From positions 1 through 64,000 of the forward strand of contig CAVSMB010000031.1 in NCBI GenBank assembly GCA_963728925.1: 64,000 nt of DNA, written 5' to 3'. The DNA is from JBBPZA01 sp963728925 (lineage in GTDB: Bacteria > Actinomycetota > Thermoleophilia > Solirubrobacterales > Solirubrobacteraceae). The notes beneath the pieces are model-generated. The model saw nothing but the letters and a program-made list of their open reading frames with translations. It ran no database searches and had not been told where the DNA came from. Shown here piece by piece: positions 18,887 through 26,314 of this stretch. The position numbers and the translations under genes were made by a program. The first letter of the stretch is position 1. Each line of letters starts with the position of its first letter.

Positions 18887-20329
18887 ATGACCGCCGAGAC
18901 CGCCCCCCGCCCCGACGCCACGCGGACGCTGCTCGTCCTCGGGCTCGGCGCGCTCGCCTACGCGCTCGCGCAGACCATGCTCATCCCGGCGCTGCCGGTG
19001 CTCCAACGCGAGTTCCAGGTGAGCTCCACCAGCGTGACGTGGACGGTGAGCGCCTACCTGGTCTCCGCCGCGATCTGCACGCCGATCCTCGGCCGGCTCG
19101 GCGACATGTACGGCAAGAAGCACTTCCTGGTCGTCTCGCTGGGCGCCTTCGTGGTCGGCTCGATCGTCGCGGCCGCGGGGTCCTCGCTCGGGATGATCAT
19201 CCTCGGCCGCGTACTCCAGGGCGCCGGTGGCGGGCTCTTCCCGCTCGCCTTCGGGATCATCCGCGACGAGCTGCCGCGCGAGCGCGTCGCCTCGAGCATC
19301 GGCCTGATCTCGGCGACCTTCGGGATCGGCGGCGGCGGCGGGCTGCTGCTCGGCGGCGTGCTCCTCGACCACGCGAGCTACCACTGGATCTTCTGGGCCT
19401 CGGCGATCATGGCCGCGCCGGCCGCGCTGCTGACGCTGCTGCTGATCCCCGAGTCCCCTGTGCGCTCTCCCGGCCGCGTCGACGTACGCGGCGCCGTGGT
19501 GCTGGGCGTGGGGCTCGCGGCCTCGCTGATCGCCGTGAGCGAGGGGAACGCGTGGGGCTGGGGCGACCCGCGCACGATCGGCCTGTTCGTCGCCGGGCTC
19601 GTCGTGCTCGTCGCCTGGGTCCAGCTCGAGCGCCGGACGGCCGAGCCGCTCGCCGACATCGGCCTGCTCGCGCAGAAGGCCGTGCTGCGCACGAACGTCG
19701 CGACGCTGCTCGTCGGATTCGGGATGTTCGGCTCCTTCGTCCTCATCCCGCAGCTCGCGCAGCTCCCCGAGGCGACGGGCTACGGCTTCGGCCTCAACGC
19801 GACGCACGTCGGCCTGCTCATGATGCCATCGGCGCTCGTGATGCTCGTGGTCGGACCGATCTCGGGAACGCTTGGGCAGCGCGTGGGATCCAAGGTCCCG
19901 CTCGCGCTCGGCGCGGCGATCTCCGGCGTCGGCCTGCTGCTGCTCGCCGGCGACCATCCCAGCCAAGGCTCGGTGCTCGCCTTCAACACCCTCGCGGCGG
20001 TCGGGATCGGACTGGCCTTCGCCGCGATGGCCAACTGCATCGTGGAGGTCGCGCCACAGAGCAAGGTGAGCGAGGCGACGGGGCTGAACACCGTCATCCG
20101 CTCGATCGGCATGGCCCTCGGCTCACAGGTCGTGGCGTCAGTACTCGTGGCCGACACGGTGGCCGGCACCTCGGTCCCCACCGACGGCGCGTTCACCATC
20201 GCCTTCGCCATCGCCGGCACGGGCGCACTCGTCGGCGCCCTGGCTGCGCTCGCGATCCCCAGTCGCCGTCGCAGGTCCGAGGCACCGGTGGCCGCGGGGC
20301 GCCCGGCGGCCGAGCCGTCCTCGGCGTAG
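18887..20329 (+). CDS. MFS drug exporter, DHA2 type
   Basis: A 480-residue membrane protein with about 14 hydrophobic segments. Motif A appears as GRLGDMYGKKHFLVVSLGAF after the second helix; motif C-like glycine-rich text is GIGGGGGLLLGGVLL. DHA2 transporters use the proton gradient to expel hydrophobic compounds or drugs. ATG 18887 was chosen because the hydrophobic core starts soon after and an upstream in-frame ATG (18851) lies inside the operator palindrome. Expression is probably controlled by the divergent TetR. Confidence 0.9.
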   Translation: MTAETAPRPDATRTLLVLGLGALAYALAQTMLIPALPVLQREFQVSSTSVTWTVSAYLVSAAICTPILGRLGDMYGKKHFLVVSLGAFVVGSIVAAAGSSLGMIILGRVLQGAGGGLFPLAFGIIRDELPRERVASSIGLISATFGIGGGGGLLLGGVLLDHASYHWIFWASAIMAAPAALLTLLLIPESPVRSPGRVDVRGAVVLGVGLAASLIAVSEGNAWGWGDPRTIGLFVAGLVVLVAWVQLERRTAEPLADIGLLAQKAVLRTNVATLLVGFGMFGSFVLIPQLAQLPEATGYGFGLNATHVGLLMMPSALVMLVVGPISGTLGQRVGSKVPLALGAAISGVGLLLLAGDHPSQGSVLAFNTLAAVGIGLAFAAMANCIVEVAPQSKVSEATGLNTVIRSIGMALGSQVVASVLVADTVAGTSVPTDGAFTIAFAIAGTGALVGALAALAIPSRRRRSEAPVAAGRPAAEPSSA

Positions 20330-20348
20330 GGGGAAGAACGGTCGTCGT

Positions 20349-21320
20349 CTACGGGACGTCGACGAGGACCTTGCCCACGGCGCCCTGCTCGACGGCATCG
20401 TGGGCCGCGGCTATGTCGCGCAGCGCGAAGCGGTGCTCGGGAAGCTCCGAGAGCACGCCCCCGGCGAGCGCGGCGCTGACGTCGGAGACCGCCTCCGCGA
20501 CCGCCGCGCGCGGCATCGTGTAGACGAGCACGAAGCGCACGACGACGTTGCGTGACATGAGCTGTGAGGCGGCGATCTTCGCGCTTCCGCCGTTGGCGTA
20601 GGCGGCGATGGCCGCGTGGGGCGCCGTGACCGCCGCGTCGAGCTCGAGGTTGCGGTGCAGGGCGACCTCCACCACGCGGTCCACGCCCTCGGGGGCCAGC
20701 GCGGCGATGCGCTCCGCTGCGTCCTCGGCGCGGTAGTTGACGACCTCGTCGGCGCCGGCGTCGCGGGAGAGGCGCGCCTTGTCGTCGTTGCTCACGGTCG
20801 CGATCACCCGCGCCCCGCGCCACTTCGCCAGCTCGATCGCGTAGTGGCCCACCGCGCCGGCCCCACCCGCGACGAGCACCGTCCTGCCCTCGACGGGCCC
20901 GTCGGCGAACAGGCAGCGATGGGCGGTGAGGGCGGGGATGCCGATGCTTGCGCCGAGGTCGTCGCCCGCGTCGTCGGGGAGCGCGACCGCATGGTCGGCG
21001 GGCACGACGCTGTACTGAGCGGCGGTCCCCCACTGCCGGCGGTAGGCGGCGAAGTAGACCCACACCCTCTCCCCGACCCGTTGCGCGTCGACCCCGTCGC
21101 CGACGGCCTCGATCGTGCCCGCGCCGTCCTGGTTCGGCGCCTTGAAGGGAAGCTCGCCCGGCGAGGAGCCGCCCGCCCGCTCCTTCCAGTCGGTGGGATT
21201 GACCCCGGAGACCGCGACCCGCACGCGCACCTCACCCGGCCCCGGCTCGGGCGTCTCGATCTCCTCGACGCTGAGGACCTGGTGCGCCGGACCGGTGTGG
21301 CGGAAGATCGCGGCGAGCAC
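20349..21320 (-). CDS. NADPH:quinone reductase-like MDR oxidoreductase
   Basis: A 323-residue zinc-free medium-chain dehydrogenase of the quinone reductase type. It has VSGVNPTDWKERAG and APNQDGAGTIEAVG in the catalytic half, the Rossmann motif VLVAGGAGAVGHYAIELAKW, and a C-terminal AAHDAVEQGAVGKVLVDVP. The cysteine ligands of zinc enzymes are absent. It probably reduces quinones or enones with NADPH. The GTG at 21320 gives the family start (LAAIFRHTGPAHQVL). It converges with the MFS exporter, 19 bases apart. Confidence 0.85.
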   Translation of the reverse strand: MLAAIFRHTGPAHQVLSVEEIETPEPGPGEVRVRVAVSGVNPTDWKERAGGSSPGELPFKAPNQDGAGTIEAVGDGVDAQRVGERVWVYFAAYRRQWGTAAQYSVVPADHAVALPDDAGDDLGASIGIPALTAHRCLFADGPVEGRTVLVAGGAGAVGHYAIELAKWRGARVIATVSNDDKARLSRDAGADEVVNYRAEDAAERIAALAPEGVDRVVEVALHRNLELDAAVTAPHAAIAAYANGGSAKIAASQLMSRNVVVRFVLVYTMPRAAVAEAVSDVSAALAGGVLSELPEHRFALRDIAAAHDAVEQGAVGKVLVDVP

Positions 21321-21363
21321 GGGCGGACTTCTAGCAGGCGGGTCGAGTCGCAGGGAAGTGGAG

Positions 21364-21448
21364 TGCGGGCGGAGGGACTCGAACCCCCACGGGCCTACGG
21401 CCCACCGGGACCTAAACCCGGCCTGTCTACCAGTTTCAGCACGCCCGC
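21364..21448 (-). tRNA. tRNA-Leu (anticodon TAG)
   Basis: A class II tRNA of 85 bases: acceptor GCGGGCG/CGCCCGC, anticodon loop TTTAGGT, and a long variable arm GGGCCGTAGGCCC as required for Leu. T arm GGGGG-TTCGAGT-CCCTC, discriminator A. Confidence 0.95.
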
Positions 21449-21515
21449 CCGGGTCGCCTCGCGCGCGGCGAAATGCTGCGCGGCGCCCCGGGAGATTGTA
21501 TGTTCCGGCTCGAGG

Positions 21516-22037
21516 ATGGCCGAGTGGGTCACATCGGAGGGCGTCCACCTCCACCACCCCAACAGGGAGCGGGGGGCGGCCAAGACGACGCGGGTCATCA
21601 TCGTCCTGCTGCTCCTCGTCAGCGTCGTGCTGATGGCCATCGTGACCATCGGCGGCTGGGAGAAGCTCCAGGGCGCCAAGGCGGTGCAGGTCGGCTACAT
21701 CCTGCTCTACCTGGTTCTCGCGGTGCAGGTCGCGCGCTGGTCGCGCGGCAGCCTGCCGCTGGCCGCGGCGCTGGCCATGGCCCTGCTGATCTTCGCCGCG
21801 ATCGCCGGACCGACGTGGCTCGCGCGCGACAAGCCGGGGTTCGCGAGCCCATCGCTCGACGACGCCGTCCTCGGAGTGGTCACCCTCATCCTCATCCCGG
21901 TCCAGATCCTGCTCATCGGCTTCGCCATGAGCGCCTTCAAGCAGGCGTGGAACGTCGAGGAGGAGCTGCCCGAGTCCCGGCGCGACCGACTCGGCGATGC
22001 GCCGGGCGGGCCGCAGCCCGGGCCTGCCGCGGCGTAG
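21516..22037 (+). CDS. Small four-helix membrane protein
   Basis: A 173-residue protein. After a soluble N-terminus of about 25 residues it has four hydrophobic segments (for example VIIVLLLLVSVVLMAIVTIG and VTLILIPVQILLIGFAMSAF) and an acidic, proline-rich tail after residue 150. No family is recognised; a structural or small transport role cannot be judged. ATG 21516 is the first start that keeps the basic region before helix 1. It stands alone between tRNA-Leu and a nuclease remnant. Confidence 0.7.
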   Translation: MAEWVTSEGVHLHHPNRERGAAKTTRVIIVLLLLVSVVLMAIVTIGGWEKLQGAKAVQVGYILLYLVLAVQVARWSRGSLPLAAALAMALLIFAAIAGPTWLARDKPGFASPSLDDAVLGVVTLILIPVQILLIGFAMSAFKQAWNVEEELPESRRDRLGDAPGGPQPGPAAA

Positions 22038-22058
22038 CTCTCCGACGCTCTCAGGCCG

Positions 22059-22231
22059 TCAACGGGGTGAGCGTTTCGGCCCCACGAACGTGCCGCAGAT
22101 CGCGGCGTTCGGCCGGCGACCCAATCTTGCACCGTCGCGCGGGGAATTCCCGTGGCCCGGGCGACCCGGCCAGGGCTAACTCCCTCGCGAGCCATCGCGA
22201 GCACGACGTCGACTTCCTCTCGAGTGCGCAC
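22059..22231 (-). pseudogene. HTH-LAGLIDADG family gene with its core deleted
   Basis: From GTG 22231 the frame reads VRTREEVDVVLAMAREGVSP, then GRVARATGIPRATVQDWVAG, a clear helix-turn-helix of the kind that precedes LAGLIDADG cores in actinobacteria. Near 22098 the sequence passes into another frame that gives FVGPKRSPR and a stop at 22059. This matches the C-terminal FVGPK of the intact LAGLIDADG gene at 16290. About 150 central residues have been lost. The remnant lies 71 bases from the divergent tRNA at 22303. Confidence 0.6.
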
Positions 22232-22302
22232 GTGGGCAGAATCCCGCGTCGAGGCGCCCGCCGCGTCGAACTGCGCGAAGTTGTTACAAGTTGGGGCGGC
22301 CA

Positions 22303-22376
22303 GCCCGGGTAGTCCAATTGGCAGAGACGATCGGCTCAAACCCGATGCAGTGCGGGTTCGAATCCCGCCCCGGGCA
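22303..22376 (+). tRNA. tRNA with anticodon CAA but class I body
   Basis: A complete 74-base cloverleaf: acceptor GCCCGGG/CCCGGGC perfectly paired, D arm with GG in the loop, anticodon stem ATCGG/CCGAT around loop CTCAAAC (anticodon CAA, a Leu codon set), a variable loop of only 5 bases (GCAGT), T arm GCGGG-TTCGAAT-CCCGC and discriminator A. Bacterial tRNA-Leu normally carries a long variable arm, like the TAG isoacceptor at 21364. The amino acid charged onto this tRNA is therefore uncertain. Confidence 0.8.
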
Positions 22377-22408
22377 TCGAGAACAAGCGTCGAGACCGGA
22401 AGGACGCC

Positions 22409-22510
22409 GTGGCCCAGCTCGAGGACGCGCACCGCACGTTGTTGGAGAACCCCAACTTCGTCTAGGTGGGGACCGTTCGCAAGAACGGGACGACGCGGCA
22501 GGGTCGTCCA
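22409..22510 (+). pseudogene. Possible short remnant of a trypsin-like/Nal1-type protein N-terminus
   Basis: GTG 22409 reads VAQLEDAHRTLLENPNFV, then TAG, then in the same frame VGTVRKNGTT. The pattern LPNVVGVGxGRK is typical of the N-terminus of a family of bacterial trypsin-like proteins. Only about 30 codons are similar and a stop interrupts them. The remaining bases to 22598 hold nothing I can support. Confidence 0.25.
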
Positions 22511-22598
22511 GCCCGGCGAGGAGCGCCTCGGCCTGCGCGTCAGGAGGCCGAGAAGGTCTTCTACAGGCCCCGGCTAGGGGCCGCCCGGCGGAGACCCG

Positions 22599-23411
22599 TC
22601 AGGCGACCAGCGCGAGCAGCGGGTCGATCAGCGCGCCCGAGGCGACGGCAAGCCCGCCGGGCAGGTCGCCCGCCGCCTCGAGGACGCGGACCTCGAGACC
22701 GGCGCGCGTGCAGATCAGCGCCCCGGCCGCCGCGTCCCACGGGTTCAGTCCGCGCTCGAAGTAGGCGTCGTAGCGCCCGCAGGCCGTCCACGCGAGGTCG
22801 AGCGCGGCGCTGCCCATGCGCCGGATGTCGCGGACCCGCGGCAGGACGGCGGCGAGCGTCTGGGCCTGCCTGGCGCGCACGTTCGCGTCGTAGGCGAAGC
22901 CGGTCGCCACGAGCGCGGTCGCGAGGTCGTCGCGGACGGAGGGATGGATCGGCCGCCCGTCGGCCGTCGGCTCGCCGTCGCGGGTGGCGGCGAAGGTCTC
23001 GCCTCGCGAGGGATCGTGCACGACGCCCGCGATCGTCCCGTGCGAGTCCTCGCAGGCGACACTCACCGACCACTGCGGCAGGCCGAAGAGAAAGTTGATG
23101 GTCCCGTCGAGCGGGTCGACTACCCACCGCACGCCCGTCGGCTCACCGTCGCCGAGCGCGTCTTCACCACCCTCCTCCCCGAGCACGCGGTCGCCCGGCC
23201 GCCGGCCGCGGAGCAGCTCGCGGATGGCCCGCTCGGCCGCGAGGTCGGCCTCGCTCACGAGGTCGGTCGCGGTGGTCTTCGCGCGGACGCCGGCGGCCGG
23301 CTCGCGTGAGGCGGCGAGCAGCAGGGCGCCGGCGGCCTCGGCGGCCTCGGTGGCAAGAGCGAGGAGGGCGGCGGGATCGGCCGGCGAGTCGGCCCCCCGC
23401 CCCGCCTCCAT
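22599..23411 (-). CDS. Inositol monophosphatase family protein
   Basis: A 270-residue magnesium-dependent phosphatase. Metal-binding motifs are GEEGGEDA (near residue 77), WVVDPLDGTINFLFGLP (near 100) and the C-terminal GLNPWDAAAGALI (near 222). Substrates may be inositol phosphate, histidinol phosphate, fructose-1,6-bisphosphate or similar. The ATG 23411 overlaps the TGA of the truncated amidase gene (TGATG), so they formed an operon. Appears intact. Confidence 0.9.
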   Translation of the reverse strand: MEAGRGADSPADPAALLALATEAAEAAGALLLAASREPAAGVRAKTTATDLVSEADLAAERAIRELLRGRRPGDRVLGEEGGEDALGDGEPTGVRWVVDPLDGTINFLFGLPQWSVSVACEDSHGTIAGVVHDPSRGETFAATRDGEPTADGRPIHPSVRDDLATALVATGFAYDANVRARQAQTLAAVLPRVRDIRRMGSAALDLAWTACGRYDAYFERGLNPWDAAAGALICTRAGLEVRVLEAAGDLPGGLAVASGALIDPLLALVA

Positions 23412-24118
23412 CACGACTCCGGCGGCCGGCGCTCGAGCGCGCTGTCGCGGACCGAGCGGGTGATCCAGCCGACCACGCTCATCCCGTGCCAGTGCTCGGG
23501 AAGCGGCGCGAGCGACACCCGCCCGCGCTGCGCCTTCAGGCCGAAGAGCCCGCAGTACGCGGAGGGCAGGCGGATCGAGCCGGCGCCGTCGGAGCCGAGC
23601 GCGAACGGCACCATGCCCGCCGCGACCGCGACCGCGGCCGCCGACCCGCCGCTCGAGCCGCCCGGCGTCCGGTCGGGGTCCCACGGGTTGCGGGTGATGC
23701 CGAAGGTGGCCGACTCCGTGGCCGGCAGCGCGCACAGCGGCGGCACGTTCGTCCTGCCGACGACGATCGCGCCGGCCGCGCGGACGCGGGCGACGATCTC
23801 GGCGTCCTCGGGCGCCGGCGCGCCGTAGGCGCTCGTGCCGTGCGTCGTGACGTCGCCGGCGACGTCGACGTTGTCCTTGATCGCGACCGGGACGCCGAGC
23901 AGCGGGCGCTCGTCGCCCGAGCCCGGGCTCACCTGCGCCTCATCGGCCTCGAGCAGCGCGCGTTCGCGGTAGACGGAGCGGAAGGCGTTGAGCTGCGGAT
24001 CGAGCCGCTCGATGCGGCGCACCGTCGTCTCGACGAGCTCGCGCGCGCTCACCTCCCCGCCGCGGAGCAGCTCCGCCTGGCCGGCGACGCCGGCGAAAGC
24101 GAGGTCGGCCTCGTTCAT
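23411..24118 (-). pseudogene. Amidase (amidase signature family), missing the C-terminal half
   Basis: 235 residues against about 460-480 in the family. Present are the catalytic lysine motif (LGVPVAIKDNVDVAG), GRTNVPPLCA, and the serine-rich signature PGGSSGGSAAAVAVAAG followed by GSDGAGSIRLPSAYCGLFGLK, which supplies the Ser-cisSer-Lys triad. After TRSVRDSAL the frame runs for 8 residues to a TGA that overlaps the next start. The C-terminal domain is absent, so the fold is incomplete and activity is unlikely. Amidases hydrolyse aliphatic or aryl amides. Confidence 0.75.
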
Positions 24119-24247
24119 CGCAGCGGGAGCCTAGTCAGTCCGCCGCGGACGCCGCCGAGCGCCTCCGGACGCCCGCCGGCCTCGCCCGGCGCGGGCCGCG
24201 CGACTCGCTGCGGCGCGCCCGTCGCGGCGCGTTGCGAAGATCCGCCC

Positions 24248-25453
24248 GTGGAGCCGGGGGCGATCGTCGAGGGGCTGTGCGGGTTCGAGGGACGGGTCGC
24301 CGGATCCGACGCCGAGCGGCGCGCGGCGTCATGGCTCGCGCTGCGCGTCCGCAAGGAGGGGCGCGCGGCACAGGTCGAGACCTTCTGGGTGCGCCCCGAG
24401 GAGTCCCTCGCGCTCGCGCTGCACGCCCTGCTCGCCGCCGCGGGCAGCGTGCTCGCCGCCTTCGTGCCGGTGGCGGGCGTCGCGGTCGTCGGGGCCGTGC
24501 TGGTCTCGCTGCTCGCAGACCTCACCGGCCGGCTGTTCCTCCTGCGCCGCCTCGGCTTCCGACGCGCCACCCAGAACGTCGTCTCCCGCGCGCCCGGAGA
24601 CGGGCACCGGGTCCAGCTCCTGATCGCCGCCGCGTACGACGCGCCGCGTGGCGGCGTGCTCCGCCGCCCTCTGCTCGCGCGGCTCGGCGCGCGAGCGCCC
24701 GGGCCACGCGCCCTCCTCGCCCTGCTCGTGGCGCTCGCGCTGCTCGCGGCGGCGGCGCGGCTGTTCGCCGACGCCAGCTGGATCGGAGTCCTCCAACTCG
24801 TGCCGACCGTCGCGCTGCTGTTCGCCTTCGCGGGGCTCGCCGACGCAGCGCTGGCGCGCCCGTCCCCTGGCGCGAGCGACGCGAGCGCGGTCGCCGTCGC
24901 GTTCGCCCTCCTGGCCGCGCTGCAGCGCTCGCCGCCCCGGCGCATGGGCGTCGAGCTGGTCCTCGCCGGTGCGGGCGGCGGGCCGGCGCTCGGCATGCGC
25001 CACCACGTGCGCGAGCGAGGCCGCAGCGGCGTTCGCGCCGAGGAGGTGGCGGTGCTCCACCTCGAGCCCTGCGGCCGGGGCACACCGCGCTGGTGGACCA
25101 AGGACGGCCCGCTTCTTCCCCTCGCCTTCCACCCGCGACTGCGCGCCGTGGCGCGACGGGCCGCCGGCCAGGAGGCCTACCTCCGCGCGGCGCCGCACGC
25201 CGGCCACGGTGTCACGGGCGCCTACGCGGCGCGGGCGCGCGGCTGGCCGGCGGTCGCGATCGGCTGCCTCGACCCGCGCGGCCTCGTGCCCGGCCGCGGC
25301 CGCCGCGGAGACACGCCCGACGCCGTCGACCCCGCGGCCATGCAGGCCGCGCTCGAGCTGTGCCTCGCGCTCGTCGACGAGCTCGACGCCGACCTCGACG
25401 AGCAGGCCGCGCGCGAGGCCGCCGCCCGGCCGGCGGCGACGGCGGCCCGGTAG
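24248..25453 (+). CDS. M28-peptidase-like membrane protein lacking metal ligands
   Basis: 401 residues, GTG start. It aligns along its length with the M28 peptidase encoded at 48094-49305 in this window: AERRAASWLALRV at the start, a hydrophobic pair in the first third, two further hydrophobic segments in the middle, SDASAVAVAFALLAAL, and a C-terminal GDTPDAVDP. All zinc-binding positions differ: the AHND of the real enzyme is AAYD, SDN is SDA, CEE is replaced by GGGP and the final YHLPAD histidine is missing. It is therefore a likely pseudoenzyme, yet its reading frame is intact. Divergent from the amidase gene. Function unknown. Confidence 0.7.
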   Translation: MEPGAIVEGLCGFEGRVAGSDAERRAASWLALRVRKEGRAAQVETFWVRPEESLALALHALLAAAGSVLAAFVPVAGVAVVGAVLVSLLADLTGRLFLLRRLGFRRATQNVVSRAPGDGHRVQLLIAAAYDAPRGGVLRRPLLARLGARAPGPRALLALLVALALLAAAARLFADASWIGVLQLVPTVALLFAFAGLADAALARPSPGASDASAVAVAFALLAALQRSPPRRMGVELVLAGAGGGPALGMRHHVRERGRSGVRAEEVAVLHLEPCGRGTPRWWTKDGPLLPLAFHPRLRAVARRAAGQEAYLRAAPHAGHGVTGAYAARARGWPAVAIGCLDPRGLVPGRGRRGDTPDAVDPAAMQAALELCLALVDELDADLDEQAAREAAARPAATAAR

Positions 25454-25464
25454 CGTCCGCGTCC

Positions 25465-25793
25465 ACGAGGCGCTACGTCTGCTACGGCACCTTCCCGACC
25501 CCGCGCCCCGGTGGCCACCCGTGCGCGAACGCCCACGCGGCGCTCGTGGAAACCGGCCACGACCCCGATGTGGTGCGCGCCTACGGCCTGGGCCCGCTGC
25601 CCGACGCGCTCAACGGGCCGCGGCGCCTCGAGGTCAAGCGGCTGTCGGGCAACTCGTGGGTGCCGACGCTCGTCCTCGACGACGGCGAGGTCGTCGACGG
25701 CTCGGACCAGATCGCGGCGTGGGCCCGGGCGCATCGCGCGGGCCGGCTGGGCCGCAAGACCGCCCGCGGCCTCTACGACTACGACGGAGGCGT
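25465..25793 (+). pseudogene. GST-N-like domain joined to a 3-hydroxyacyl-CoA dehydrogenase tail
   Basis: The frame from about 25465 reads RYVCYGTFPTPRPGGHPCAN, VVRAYGLGPLPDALNG and LSGNSWVPTLVLDDGEVVDG, a thioredoxin-fold domain like the N-terminal domain of glutathione S-transferases. After WARAHRAG it continues RLGRKTARGLYDYDGG, which is the typical end of 3-hydroxyacyl-CoA dehydrogenases (compare GRKSGTGFYDY in the gene at 30919). No ATG/GTG/TTG start is available near the family start (ACG is found there) and no stop follows until 26040. It looks like a deletion junction between two genes. Confidence 0.5.
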
Positions 25794-26067
25794 GGAGGCG
25801 GTCGCGCCGGGCGCGGCGGGGAGCATCCCCTCGGCGCGCTGTCGCTCGTCGGCCCCCGGCCCGGGGATCGCGCGCACGCTCCCCGGTGATAGCCGCTGGT
25901 GGCAGTGCGAGCAGGTCAGCTCCGGGGAGGTCTCGTGGTCGCAGTCCAGGTGCCACCAGCTGCGGGGCGGCCCGAGCTCTCCCGGAGCGTGGGCGTCGCC
26001 CCACGCGGTGAGCGCGATGAGCACCGGGCCCAGGTCGTAGCCCTTCGCGGTGAGGCGGTATTCGTGG
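25779..26067 (-). pseudogene. HxlR-type winged-helix regulator, C-terminal fragment
   Basis: Minus-strand text HEYRLTAKGYDLGPVLIALT, then AWGDAHA, DCDHETSPELTCSHCHQRLS and VRAIPGPGAD is the second half of an HxlR-family regulator with the CxxC motif common in that family. The DNA-binding N-terminal half is missing; the sequence changes to the divergent MFS fragment near 26070. The usual arrangement would be a divergent regulator-exporter pair whose promoters and 5' halves have been deleted. Confidence 0.6.
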
Positions 26068-26076
26068 ACCGACCGA

Positions 26077-26304
26077 CTGGTCGGCGCGGGCGCGCCCGAC
26101 GCGGCGGCGACGCTGACGCGGATCGCCGGCGATGGCTTCTTCGACGGCCTGCAGGCAGGCTGCCTCGTGGCGGCCGGAGTGTGCGCGGCGGGCGCGGTCT
26201 TCACCGCGCTGGTCCTCCCGTCCAGGCCTCGGGAGACGGACGAAGGCCGAGGATCGCAGGAGCCGGCCGGGGGTCCTCCCGTCGCAGCGCAGCAGACACT
26301 GTGA
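26077..26304 (+). pseudogene. MFS exporter, last-helix fragment
   Basis: The frame has GFFDGLQAGCLVAAGVCAAG followed by AVFTALVLPSRPR and a polar tail to a stop at 26302. This is the last membrane helix and C-terminus of a DHA2-type MFS exporter. The upstream 400 or more residues are absent. Confidence 0.5.
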
Positions 26305-26314
26305 GAGCGTCCGT

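Noticed and set aside
18122..19966. 614-codon open frame antisense to the MFS exporter
   Set aside because: Composition is that of a GC-rich antisense shadow (Glu/Arg/Asp/His-rich, no motif). Only its last 228 codons, the TetR gene, are real.
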